Positions 17,950 to 26,758 of a stretch of DNA of 64,000 nt are shown here, one piece after another. Position 1 is the stretch's first letter. Each line of letters starts with the position of its first letter. A program made the translations under genes and the position numbers. A model generated the notes under the pieces. That model saw nothing but the letters and a program-made list of their open reading frames with translations, was not told the DNA's origin and searched no databases. Origin of the DNA: SZUA-229 sp036567985 (GTDB lineage: Bacteria > Pseudomonadota > Gammaproteobacteria > SZUA-229); assembly GCA_036567985.1 (NCBI GenBank), contig DATCTK010000025.1, positions 1-64,000 on the forward strand, read 5' to 3'.

Positions 17950-18420
17950 ATGAGTGAAAATGAAACAGGCAATGGTGGTCACCGACAGTGTGTGACATTC
18001 CGCCTGGATAATGAGATCTACGGTATTAACGTAATGTTAATTCAGGAAGTTCTCAGAGTAACTGAAATTGCACCCGTGCCAGGCGCTCCGAATTATGTTA
18101 TTGGCATCATTAATTTACGCGGCAACGTGGTGACGGTTATCGATACCCGTATGCGTTTTGGCCTGCCGCCAAAAGAAATAGATGATGCAACCCGCATAGT
18201 CATTATTGAGGTGGAAAACCAGACCGTTGGTATTGTGGTCGATAGCGTTTCAGAAGTGGTGGATGTTGACGCCAGTGAAATCGAAACCGCACCCAATGTT
18301 GGCAATGATGAAACAGCCCGGTATATAGAGGGGGTTGTAAGCCGCGGTGAAGAGCTGTTGATCCTGGTGGATTTAAACAAGCTGCTCACCGAAGATGAAT
18401 GGGCCGATATGGGCTATTGA
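17950..18420 (+). CDS. cheW: Chemotaxis coupling protein CheW
   Basis: A 156-residue single CheW domain (CVTFRLDNEIYGINVMLIQEVLR, then VIGIINLRGNVVTVIDTRMRFGLP, and GIVVDSVSEVVDV). CheW links chemoreceptors to CheA in the array. Length and motifs match canonical CheW. It follows parP after 224 bp and precedes a DUF2802 gene by 42 bp, the common arrangement in polar flagellates. Confidence 0.95.
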   Translation: MSENETGNGGHRQCVTFRLDNEIYGINVMLIQEVLRVTEIAPVPGAPNYVIGIINLRGNVVTVIDTRMRFGLPPKEIDDATRIVIIEVENQTVGIVVDSVSEVVDVDASEIETAPNVGNDETARYIEGVVSRGEELLILVDLNKLLTEDEWADMGY

Positions 18421-18462
18421 TTACGGTTTTACTCTCTCGGCCTGGCTAAACCGGAGAGTAAA

Positions 18463-18849
18463 ATGAACGCACTGATTCTTCTTGTATCCAGCCTTATGTT
18501 GCTGCTGTCACTGGCCCTGTGGGTGTGGAGTAAAAAACACATTGAATCGCTTCGTCAGCAGCTGGATCAGCAATTGCAATCATCGAAATTAAACAGCGAG
18601 CTGGGCGCACTCAATGCCGGTACCATTGGTCTGGGTGAGCGTTTTCTCAAGCTGGAAAAAAACATGCAGCAGCTGTCGATGCGGCTGGATGAAATGTCAA
18701 ATGAAGTGCAAAGCCATTCCCCTTACAGCTATGCCATCAGCCTGGCGCAGAAGGGCGAAACAGCGGAGACCATAGCTGAGCTATGCCACATTAGCCTGAG
18801 CGAAGCCCAGCTGCTGGTGATGATGCATCAGCAACACAAGGCCGCCTGA
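18463..18849 (+). CDS. DUF2802 protein, membrane-anchored coiled coil
   Basis: A 128-residue protein with an N-terminal hydrophobic segment (about residues 3-22), a Gln/Leu-rich coiled-coil stretch (about 27-85) and a C-terminal DUF2802 region with a helix-turn-helix-like pattern (AETIAELCHISLSEAQLLVMM). DUF2802 genes often end the chemotaxis operon in Pseudomonas relatives; function is not established to my knowledge. Its stop lies only 4 bp from the stop of the convergent response-regulator gene. Confidence 0.7.
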   Translation: MNALILLVSSLMLLLSLALWVWSKKHIESLRQQLDQQLQSSKLNSELGALNAGTIGLGERFLKLEKNMQQLSMRLDEMSNEVQSHSPYSYAISLAQKGETAETIAELCHISLSEAQLLVMMHQQHKAA

Positions 18850-18853
18850 GAAA

Positions 18854-21064
18854 TTACTGCAGCATCTTGTGCTGTTTCAGCATCAAACCATTGTTTTTCA
18901 GCATATCAATCGCCTCAAAGTCAGGCATGGGGCGACCAAACAGGAAGCCCTGCATATTCTGACAACGCCAGGCCTTGAGTTGCTGTAACTGTGCTTCGGT
19001 TTCCACACCCTCAGAAATAATATTCAGGTTGAGCCCCTTGGCCATAGCGATTATCGCTTTGATAATGGATGAGTCCTCATCGCTGTTCGACATGTCGCGG
19101 ATAAACGACTGGTCAATCTTCAATGTATCAATAGGCAGGCGTTTCAGATAATTCAGAGACGAATAACCTGTGCCAAAGTCATCAATGGCAATTTTTATAT
19201 TGTGATTGCTGAGCTCACGCAATTTTCCAATGCCATCATCAGTGTCTTGCATCAGGGTGTTTTCAGTGATTTCAATTTCAATAAATTCACCGGGAATATT
19301 GTTTTTGCGTAGCGAGCTTAAAATAAACTCGACAAAATCATCCTGTTCCAGCTGTATAGATGACACATTAATGGCTACGCGCACGGTATCCAGCCCCATC
19401 TCACGCCAGCGGCGTAATTCGGCACAGCAATTTTCAATCATCCAGTTGCCAATCTGTTTGATCAAATGGGTTTCTTCTGCCAGCTGGATAAATTCACTGG
19501 GGGATATCAGCCCGCGTTCAGGGTGCTGCCAGCGGATCAATGCTTCCATTGCGAAGACTTCATTGGTCTCGATATTAATCTGTGGCTGGTAATAGATTTT
19601 GAACTGGTTGTCATCCATGGCGCGGCGCAGATCATTCTCCAGTGACAGGTGTTTGGAATAGGCGTCCAGCATATTGTTATGATAGAAATCATAACCGTTC
19701 TTGCCGCGGCCCTTAACCGAGTACATGGCAATGTCGGCGTGTTTGAGCAGTGATTCCATGGTCTGTCCGTCGTCCGGGTATTGCGAAATACCGATGCTGG
19801 TGCTGACAAACAGCTCATGGGTGTCAATTTTAAAAGGTAACTTAAGCGATTTTATTATCTTGCTGGCAATGACTTCGGCATCCTGTTTGCTGTTGACTTC
19901 CGGCAGTAACAGGGTGAATTCATCGCCACCAATACGCGCCAGGGTATCGCCCTCACGCAGGCAGTGACGCAGGCGCATGGCAACGGCCTGTAACAGACGG
20001 TCGCCCACCAGGTGGCCCAGGGTGTCGTTAATCACCTTGAAACGATCAAGGTCAAGGAACATTACCGATAGATTGCTCTGGTTGCGTTTAGCATGGGCAA
20101 TCGCCTGATGCAGGCGGTCTTTTAGCAGTGTGCGATTGGGCAGGCGAGTGAGCATGTCATGATAGGCCTGGAAACGGATGATTTCTTCCGCCTCAATTCG
20201 GTCGCTGATGTCTCTGGCTATGCCGTAGGTGCCAACAAATTTTTTCGATTTAACTTCATCCTGTGATCGATACACGCCAACCGAGTTAATTTCAATGGGT
20301 AGCAGTCGATTATCGAAGTTACGTGTCTGGTCGTTATTCTTGCATTTTAATTTCAGTTCAATATTGATGCTGGCACGTTTGCCGGTACGGCGTTCATTAA
20401 ACTTGAACTGGGCCTTGTCCAGGTCTTCCTCGTGAATCAACTCGGAATAGTGCCTGCCGATAATTTCCTTCATCTTGTAGCCGAGCAGGGTTTCCACGCG
20501 TTTGTTGATAAAGGTAAAACGTCCCTGGCTGTCGAGGATATAGACAATATCCGGTGATTTGTTAACGATATAACGATGCAGCTTTTCCGATTCACGCAGT
20601 TGTGCATGCATGCGGCGGTTTTCTGCTTCCAGTTGACGTTTTTTCATCGCGTTATTCACTGAATTTAGCAGATTGTCCAGCGAGTAGGGCTTGCGAATAA
20701 AGTCATAGGCACCGTATTTAAGCGCGTTTTCCGCCGCTTCGAAGGAAGTTTCGCCGCTCACAACAATAACAGCAGTATCCAGCTCATGGTCAGTAATAAA
20801 CTGCATAACATGCTCGCCATTGGAGCCGCCCATATTCAGGTCAAGCAGAATAATACCTATGTTTTCCTGCTTGAGTTTCTCTATGGCCTGTGAACCATTG
20901 CTGGCGGAATCAACCAGGTAACCCTGTTGCGCCATAAGCTGCATCAGGCTGTCCTGCTGGCGTTTCTCATCATCAACTACGAGAATCATTTCCGGTTTTT
21001 CTGGTACTGAGTTCAAGTGTCTGCTGGCCCTGTATGAATTATTTGTGCTGTTATCGTTTGTCAT
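18854..21064 (-). CDS. Response regulator with PAS, GGDEF and EAL domains
   Basis: A 736-residue protein: receiver domain (about 25-140, phosphoacceptor D75 in LLDLNMGGS), a short coiled stretch, PAS (about 165-285, PDIVYILDSQGRFTFINK), GGDEF (about 305-460) with intact GGDEF and an RxxD inhibitory site five residues upstream (REGD), and EAL (about 475-725) with EALIRW, a TENTL motif and DDFGTGYSSL. Both c-di-GMP synthesis and breakdown sites look intact. The upstream HDOD kinase gene is only 32 bp away on the same strand and probably supplies the phosphoryl group. The N-terminal 24 residues are Asn/Ser-rich. Confidence 0.9.
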   Translation of the reverse strand: MTNDNSTNNSYRASRHLNSVPEKPEMILVVDDEKRQQDSLMQLMAQQGYLVDSASNGSQAIEKLKQENIGIILLDLNMGGSNGEHVMQFITDHELDTAVIVVSGETSFEAAENALKYGAYDFIRKPYSLDNLLNSVNNAMKKRQLEAENRRMHAQLRESEKLHRYIVNKSPDIVYILDSQGRFTFINKRVETLLGYKMKEIIGRHYSELIHEEDLDKAQFKFNERRTGKRASINIELKLKCKNNDQTRNFDNRLLPIEINSVGVYRSQDEVKSKKFVGTYGIARDISDRIEAEEIIRFQAYHDMLTRLPNRTLLKDRLHQAIAHAKRNQSNLSVMFLDLDRFKVINDTLGHLVGDRLLQAVAMRLRHCLREGDTLARIGGDEFTLLLPEVNSKQDAEVIASKIIKSLKLPFKIDTHELFVSTSIGISQYPDDGQTMESLLKHADIAMYSVKGRGKNGYDFYHNNMLDAYSKHLSLENDLRRAMDDNQFKIYYQPQINIETNEVFAMEALIRWQHPERGLISPSEFIQLAEETHLIKQIGNWMIENCCAELRRWREMGLDTVRVAINVSSIQLEQDDFVEFILSSLRKNNIPGEFIEIEITENTLMQDTDDGIGKLRELSNHNIKIAIDDFGTGYSSLNYLKRLPIDTLKIDQSFIRDMSNSDEDSSIIKAIIAMAKGLNLNIISEGVETEAQLQQLKAWRCQNMQGFLFGRPMPDFEAIDMLKNNGLMLKQHKMLQ

Positions 21065-21096
21065 TTTATGACCTTTTATTATATAAGGACGTTTAT

Positions 21097-23196
21097 TCAG
21101 GTTTTTACGGGAATCTGCACACTAAAGGTGGTGCCCGATCCGCTGGTGGTGCAGCTAATGCTGCCTTTAATTTTGTCTACCAGGCTTTTGCTAATGCTCA
21201 AACCCAGTCCTGAATGCTGGCTTCCCTTGGTGCTGATAACAGGCTTATACAGATTTTTCATTATCTCATCCGGTATGCCTGGTCCTGTGTCATGTAGCTT
21301 CAGTTCGATATAATCCCTTCCATTGATATTGATACTTCCAGTAGAAATGCTGATCTCGCCATTTTGTTCAATCGCTTCAACCGCATTTTTAATTAAATTG
21401 GTAAGAATCTGTTTAATATAGTTTCTATCTGAGGCAATGTTTTTAAGCCCGTTGTCCAGTTTTAAAGTGGACTTTATATTGTGCGTGCTAAACAGTGATG
21501 ATTTGAACAGGTCTGTCAGGTCGCTGACAATGCTGTTGATATTGACACTGGATATCTCGCTAATGTCACTATCCATAGAATCCTTACAGCGTACAATGAT
21601 GTTGCTGATTCGATCTATCTCCTGCCGGATAATGTTCAGGTCACTGCTTATTTCATCGTTATCCGTGATCTTTTTCGACAGTAATTGCAGGTAATTTCGA
21701 ATTACGGTTAATGGGTTATTGGTCTCATGCACAATCTTCTGTGCTCGTAGCAAAAACTGGTCACTGTTGTGCTCGTTAATATCCTGCAATTTTTTACCGT
21801 AATCATGATGCTGCTGTAACTTGCCTGCAACGTCACTGGCGAACAGTTGAATCAGTTTTTTTGCCTTGAGCAGGCTGGCTGACTGCGGCTGGTTACAGCC
21901 CAGCAACAGTACACCATAGGGTGCAGCAGTCTGTGTTACAGGTACACAAATGAAACCGTCGGCTTTCAGCCCATGGGCAACCTGTTGATCGAGAATGCTC
22001 AGTTTGGCTGACTGTTGTGTTGAAAAGCTGTCATTGATCTGCACCTGCCTGAGACTGTTGCCAATCATGCTGTCGCTGTTTAGCGGGATACTGAGATTAT
22101 CCAGTAGTCGACTGTCACTGATGTACTGGTTTTGCGAGATGCGTAGATTTTGCCGGGTTTCATCAACTTCCAGTAGCAGGCTGTTGCTGATGCCAAATAA
22201 CAGGCTCACCGATTGTTGCAGCGCCTTGTATATTTCGGCGGAATCAACTGTGATGTGTCGTTGGCTGTTTTGTACCAGTGCATGGTCGCGTACTTCTTCC
22301 GCCAGTTGTATCTGCTTGGCTTCATCCTTGTTGCGACTGGTTTCCGTGTCGCCTATATCAATGTCCATGGATGCTGCCAGCTTATGGCTGCTCTGTGTGG
22401 CGGTTTCAACCAGTTCGTTAATAATCGATTCGGAAATATCAAACAGGCGAATTGCCGCATCGGTTTTGATGGCCTGGTCATTGTCGCTGAAGTGGGACGC
22501 CAGCAGGCTGGACAGGTGAATGATTTTGGCAAGCTGATGCGATTGCTGTATGTCTTCAATATCAGCATGGTGATAGCGAATCGCATCGCAGATTACATCT
22601 GGCAGATGCCATTTTTCCAGCATAATGCTCGCCAGCTCCGGGTGATTGATGCCCAGTGTATCTTCTTCGTTCTGTAATACTTCTGTGGCAGGGTAGATAC
22701 CGTGTGGCAGGGTTTTGTAAGCGGCATCCATTTTCGGCTCAATCATCAACTTGCCTATATCATGCAGCAGCCCAGCGATATAGGCCTCTTCCGCATAAGG
22801 GTAGGCGGTGAGCTCTGCCAGTGAGCGTGCAATGGTGGCGCAGGTGAGTGAGTGATGCCAGAAACTTTTTAAAAAGCTGGTTTTCTGGTTGCTGTATTCT
22901 GAAAAAAACTGCTTGATGCTGGCGGTAATGGCAATCGAGTTAATGGTGTCCTGACCCAGAAACATCAAGATGTGCTTTAGCGACTCCAGGTTGCGACTGC
23001 GACCATACACTGGCGAATTAGCGGCCTTGATGACCTTGCTGCAGAGCGCGGCATCCTGGCTGATAATATCCGATAGCGTATCGAAGCAAATGTCTTCGTC
23101 ACGGCAGGCGTGCAGCAGTTTTACCAGCACGTGGGGCAACGAAGGCAGCTTATTTGCCTCGATATCTTCAAGTAATATGGTCGCTTTATCTCGCAT
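21097..23196 (-). CDS. HDOD-domain sensor histidine kinase
   Basis: A 699-residue protein from the ATG at 23196. Its N-terminal HDOD domain (about 10-210) has LPSLPHVLVKLL, an ANSPVYG stretch and LLHDIGKLM. A GAF-like middle (about 300-460) follows, then HisKA with H490 in HETNNPLTVIRNYL and a HATPase domain with NLIKNAVEAI and DTGPGIPD. HDOD domains are common in regulatory proteins of motility and c-di-GMP pathways. The frame stays open to a TTG at 23250, so 18 more residues are possible; neither start has a clear ribosome site. The response regulator with GGDEF-EAL follows 32 bp later, a likely cognate pair. Confidence 0.85.
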   Translation of the reverse strand: MRDKATILLEDIEANKLPSLPHVLVKLLHACRDEDICFDTLSDIISQDAALCSKVIKAANSPVYGRSRNLESLKHILMFLGQDTINSIAITASIKQFFSEYSNQKTSFLKSFWHHSLTCATIARSLAELTAYPYAEEAYIAGLLHDIGKLMIEPKMDAAYKTLPHGIYPATEVLQNEEDTLGINHPELASIMLEKWHLPDVICDAIRYHHADIEDIQQSHQLAKIIHLSSLLASHFSDNDQAIKTDAAIRLFDISESIINELVETATQSSHKLAASMDIDIGDTETSRNKDEAKQIQLAEEVRDHALVQNSQRHITVDSAEIYKALQQSVSLLFGISNSLLLEVDETRQNLRISQNQYISDSRLLDNLSIPLNSDSMIGNSLRQVQINDSFSTQQSAKLSILDQQVAHGLKADGFICVPVTQTAAPYGVLLLGCNQPQSASLLKAKKLIQLFASDVAGKLQQHHDYGKKLQDINEHNSDQFLLRAQKIVHETNNPLTVIRNYLQLLSKKITDNDEISSDLNIIRQEIDRISNIIVRCKDSMDSDISEISSVNINSIVSDLTDLFKSSLFSTHNIKSTLKLDNGLKNIASDRNYIKQILTNLIKNAVEAIEQNGEISISTGSININGRDYIELKLHDTGPGIPDEIMKNLYKPVISTKGSQHSGLGLSISKSLVDKIKGSISCTTSGSGTTFSVQIPVKT

Positions 23197-23543
23197 CTTA
23201 TTAATTTTATTGCAAAAAACCCCGTTGTCAATCAAACCGTACTGAATCAATTAAAATAAAAAGCCGGTTTTCTGCGAAAAAACGACGAATGGGTGTTTTT
23301 TCAAGGATTATTCAAGGGAATGTGGATTATGGCCCGATATAACAGGCATCCTCATTTCGTGAAATTCCACTTTCGGTAGATTTATCTGCAGATAATGCAC
23401 CCAGTTGGTGCGTTATAAGTTGCATTTTAATATTAGATAAAATTAATATAGCCTTTAAATTGCTGAAATCCCTTAATTTTCTGTTATGGCAGTGGGAAAT
23501 CCAGCAACAGAGAATAGCGAAGTCGTGCGCAACACCGTAAAAT

Positions 23544-23561
23544 GTTCCCTGGAATGGGAAC
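23544..23561 (+). promoter_or_regulatory. Perfect hairpin just before the second FlhG-like gene
   Basis: GTTCCC (23544-23549), a 6-nt loop, and GGGAAC (23556-23561) form a perfect 6-bp inverted repeat ending 9 nt before the ATG at 23571. The right arm contains GGGA, the best candidate ribosome site, so pairing could hide it. The rest of the 23251-23543 gap is AT-rich with no gene or clear promoter that I can support. Confidence 0.4.
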
Positions 23562-23570
23562 TGGCTGTAA

Positions 23571-25268
23571 ATGAATCAGAATAAAACCGAAGTCATCGCG
23601 GTTAGCAGCGGTAAGGGTGGGGTAGGCAAAACCACCCTGACGGTCAATATGGGTATTGCCATGGCACGGCAGGGCAAGCGTGTCTGCCTGTTTGATGCGG
23701 ATACCAATCTGGCCAATATCAATATTCTGCTACGGGAAACACCGCTCTATACCCTGCAGCATGTGCTGGATGGGGAAAAAGCCATTGCCGATATCGTGGT
23801 GCGCTCCCATGGCATCAGCCTGGTGCCCGGCGCCTCCGGTATTACCGATTTCAATAGCCTCGACCAGCGCGCCCAGTTGCGCCTGCTCCGAGCCCTGTCC
23901 GAGCTGGAACATCAGTACGATGTGATTCTGGTGGATACCTCGGCGGGTATTCACGATAATGTGCTGGATTTTATCCAGGCGGCTCAGCAGATGATCGTGG
24001 TGGTCACCCCTGAACCCACCTCACTCACCGATTCTTTTTCACTGTTGCGCATGTTGCGCAAACAGCAATACCGCAAGCGCATCAATGTGGTGGTGAATCA
24101 GGCAGACTCCGAGCTGGGCGCGCGCCAGGTATTCAAGCGCTTCTCCGGCGCAGTGGCCAAATACATTGGTTACCACCCCGCTTATCTGGGCTATGTCAGC
24201 CGTGATCCGCTGGTATCGTCAGCGGTGTGTTCGCAGGTGCCGGTACAGGTGTACCGGCCGCAGACCCAGGCCAGCATGTGTTTCAACCGGCTGGGCCATA
24301 GCCTGGCATCGCTGATTAAGCAGCAGCAGAATGACCTGGCCCTGAGTGATAGCTGGCGTGCGCAAATCACCCCGCTGGAACAGACTGGCGAGCCTCTGCT
24401 GGACAGCGATAATCCGCTCGGTCTGCAACCCTCTGTGCCATTGCCGGCACAGTTGCCAGAAACATCGCCAGAAGCGCCTTCAGCAACACCGCTTGCCGTA
24501 ACAGATGTTACTCCCGAGCCATCACCACAATCACAACAGCCAGTTCAGTATCCGCGTTCGACAGACAGCGAGCCGATATCTGACCAGACCCGGCAGCTTA
24601 AACGGAAGTACCAGCAGGCAGCCCGCACCCGTAAAAAACAGGTGCTGCAAGATCATAAACAGTCCATGATCGATTACATTGAAGATGGCGACTTCAGCAA
24701 GCAGGAGATCGCCCTGACACTGGATCGTTTTCTCAGTGTGTTTTTCCGTCGTTTCAAGGATTACCCGGCAGATATAGTCGAACAGTTTAATCTGTTATTG
24801 CAGGTTGGTGCATTGCCGCAGAGTAAAATCAACCAGCTGTTCAATGAGCTGATGCTGTTTTACAAGGACAATCGCATCCGGGTGGATCGTGATACCAGCA
24901 CCGCGCTACTCAACCAGCAAATCAATGATTATGTGGACGAATACGGGCAGTACCCGTTTGATACTTCGCAGGCGCTGATGCAGTCGATTGGTATGGGGCA
25001 GGTGAGCAATGAGGCGATTGAAGAGCTGTATAATATTTTAAATATGGTGGGTGGCAGCACGTCAGCAAAGACGGTGCCTGGCAAGGAAGCACCGATTAAT
25101 GAAAAAACAGAAACGCCGGTTTATGTTACCGACATAGAGGAAGACCGCAATGAGCTGGCCGAGAGCCTGAAAGAGAATATGAGCTCACCCACAATCAGTG
25201 TGTCTGACCAGTACGGCACACAGGGCTTGCGTGACAGTATCAGTTTCGCCTCGCGCCTGTCGGAATAA
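23571..25268 (+). CDS. Second FlhG/MinD-like ATPase with a long C-terminal extension
   Basis: A 565-residue protein. Residues 1-270 form a MinD/FlhG-type ATPase with deviant Walker A SSGKGGVGKT at 12-21, FDADTNLANINILL and VDTSAGIHDN, similar along its length to the flhG product at 8010. It lacks the DQAxxLR helix that FlhG uses to stimulate FlhF. After a Pro/Gln/Ser-rich linker (about 280-335) comes a helical region of about 150 residues (330-490; LKRKYQQAARTRKKQ, FLSVFFRRFKDYP, VDEYGQYPFD) and an acidic tail. I do not recognise the extension. It stands alone, with c-di-GMP regulators upstream and arsC convergent. Function is unknown; a role in positioning or motility is a guess. Confidence 0.82.
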   Translation: MNQNKTEVIAVSSGKGGVGKTTLTVNMGIAMARQGKRVCLFDADTNLANINILLRETPLYTLQHVLDGEKAIADIVVRSHGISLVPGASGITDFNSLDQRAQLRLLRALSELEHQYDVILVDTSAGIHDNVLDFIQAAQQMIVVVTPEPTSLTDSFSLLRMLRKQQYRKRINVVVNQADSELGARQVFKRFSGAVAKYIGYHPAYLGYVSRDPLVSSAVCSQVPVQVYRPQTQASMCFNRLGHSLASLIKQQQNDLALSDSWRAQITPLEQTGEPLLDSDNPLGLQPSVPLPAQLPETSPEAPSATPLAVTDVTPEPSPQSQQPVQYPRSTDSEPISDQTRQLKRKYQQAARTRKKQVLQDHKQSMIDYIEDGDFSKQEIALTLDRFLSVFFRRFKDYPADIVEQFNLLLQVGALPQSKINQLFNELMLFYKDNRIRVDRDTSTALLNQQINDYVDEYGQYPFDTSQALMQSIGMGQVSNEAIEELYNILNMVGGSTSAKTVPGKEAPINEKTETPVYVTDIEEDRNELAESLKENMSSPTISVSDQYGTQGLRDSISFASRLSE

Positions 25269-25291
25269 GCGTTTAAACCGTATTGCGCTGT

Positions 25292-25636
25292 TTAATCCTT
25301 AAGTTGTGCGTATTCTTCCGCGGAAAAACCCACTAATAAGGTTTTGCCAGAGGATGCAACCGGGCGTTTAATAATGCTTGGGTTATCCAGCATAATCTGT
25401 ATCGCGCTGGCTTCATCCACCGAGGCTTTTGTCGCTTCATCCAGCTTGCGCCAGGTGGTGCCACGTTTATTAAGCAGGGTTTCCCAGCCCAGCTGTTTTA
25501 CCCAGCTGCGTAATTCCTTTTCCGGAACACCCTGTTTTTTATAATCGTGAAAGCTGTAGTCCCTGCCGTTATCGCTGAGCCACTTGCGGGCTTTTTTAAC
25601 CGTGTCGCAATTGGGGATGCCGTATAGAGTGATCAT
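25292..25636 (-). CDS. ArsC/Spx-family thioredoxin-fold protein, YffB-like
   Basis: A 114-residue protein with the ArsC-like thioredoxin fold (MITLYGIPNCDTVKKARKWL). Only one cysteine (in NCDT) is at the active-site position, as in YffB/Spx-type members rather than classical arsenate reductases, which use more cysteines. RGTTWRKLD and IKRPV match the family, the latter holding the conserved Arg-Pro. YffB-like genes commonly lie beside dapC and dapD, as here, but the reason is unknown. It is separated from dapD by a 255-bp repeat-bearing gap. Confidence 0.85.
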   Translation of the reverse strand: MITLYGIPNCDTVKKARKWLSDNGRDYSFHDYKKQGVPEKELRSWVKQLGWETLLNKRGTTWRKLDEATKASVDEASAIQIMLDNPSIIKRPVASSGKTLLVGFSAEEYAQLKD

Positions 25637-25672
25637 CTCATCAGTCCGCTAATTAATGTAAAAGGATATGAG

Positions 25673-25876
25673 TCCGCAAATGAACGCAAATAAACGCGAA
25701 TAATTTACTGACTCACCACTGAATAATGCCGATGTTTTCGTATTACTCAGTGCTTCCTTAGCAGCTATTACCATGAACATTGAACATGGAGTGCCTAACC
25801 TGAACCACGTAACTTCTGACTTTTTTCAGAGTTCTCTTTATATCTTAAATTAGCGTTTATTAGCGTTCATTTGCGG
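25673..25876. repeat. Inverted-repeat element with CGCAAATGAACGC-type arms
   Basis: Arms at 25673-25700 and 25849-25876 are inverted copies of 28 bp with two mismatches. Each contains two head-to-tail (A)AACGC words. The 148 bp between are AT-rich with no gene. Related arms occur at 33610-33710 and 42343-42391 in this window, so it is a dispersed non-coding repeat family. It fills the 255-bp gap between arsC and dapD. Confidence 0.7.
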
Positions 25877-25891
25877 ATAACAGAACAGCTT

Positions 25892-26716
25892 TTAGTCGAT
25901 GCTGCGCAACAGTTCGTTAATGCCGACCTTGCTCAGGGTTTTTTCATCAACCTGCTTGACGATTACCGCGCAGTACAGGCTGTAGCTGCCGTCTTTGGAT
26001 GGCAGGTTGCCTGAGACCACAACCGAGCCTTTAGGAATGCGGCCGTAGGTGACTTCGCCGGTTTCGCGGTTGAATATTTTGGTGCTCTGGCCAATGTACA
26101 CGCCCATGGAGATAACCGAACCTTCCTCAACAATCACACCTTCAACCACTTCCGAGCGTGCGCCGATAAAGCAGTTGTCTTCGATAATGGTCGGTGCTGC
26201 CTGTAACGGCTCGAGTACACCACCGATGCCAACGCCGCCGGACAGGTGAACGTTTTTACCGATCTGCGCACATGAACCCACGGTGGCCCAGGTGTCGACC
26301 ATGGTGCCGCTGTCCACATAGGCGCCGATGTTTACATAAGATGGCATCATCACCACGCCGGGGGCAATGTAGGAGCCCTTACGTGCAGTGGCGGGTGGCA
26401 CAACGCGCACACCGGATTCACGGAAGTCGCGGGTGTTGTAATCGGCAAACTTGGATTCAACCTTGTCGTAGTAATTGGTGAAGCCGCCCTTGATAAAATC
26501 ATTGTCATTAATGCGGAACGACAGCAGTACGGCTTTTTTCAGCCACTCATTGACTACCCAGTCACCGCTGGTTTTTTCTGCCACGCGGGCTGCACCCGAG
26601 TCCATCATCGCAATGGCTTCTTCAACCGCTTCGCGTACATGGGTCTCAACATTGCGGGGTGTAATGTCGGCGCGTCGTTCGAAGGCTTCTTCGATAATCG
26701 TCTGTAAATCACTCAT
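25892..26716 (-). CDS. dapD: Tetrahydrodipicolinate N-succinyltransferase
   Basis: A 274-residue enzyme of the left-handed beta-helix (hexapeptide repeat) family. It transfers succinyl from succinyl-CoA to tetrahydrodipicolinate in the lysine/diaminopimelate pathway. The ATG has GGGAG upstream on its strand. RIPKGSVVVSGNLPSK near the C-terminus, VPPATARKGSYIAPGVVMMPS, and the hexapeptide stretches (IEDNCFIGARSEVVEGVIV) match DapD of the 274-residue E. coli type. dapC lies just upstream on the same strand, so the two act in consecutive steps. Confidence 0.96.
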   Translation of the reverse strand: MSDLQTIIEEAFERRADITPRNVETHVREAVEEAIAMMDSGAARVAEKTSGDWVVNEWLKKAVLLSFRINDNDFIKGGFTNYYDKVESKFADYNTRDFRESGVRVVPPATARKGSYIAPGVVMMPSYVNIGAYVDSGTMVDTWATVGSCAQIGKNVHLSGGVGIGGVLEPLQAAPTIIEDNCFIGARSEVVEGVIVEEGSVISMGVYIGQSTKIFNRETGEVTYGRIPKGSVVVSGNLPSKDGSYSLYCAVIVKQVDEKTLSKVGINELLRSID

Positions 26717-26758
26717 TGGGGTCTCCCAGGGTTTTGTTGCAAGGGTTTAATCTGATTA

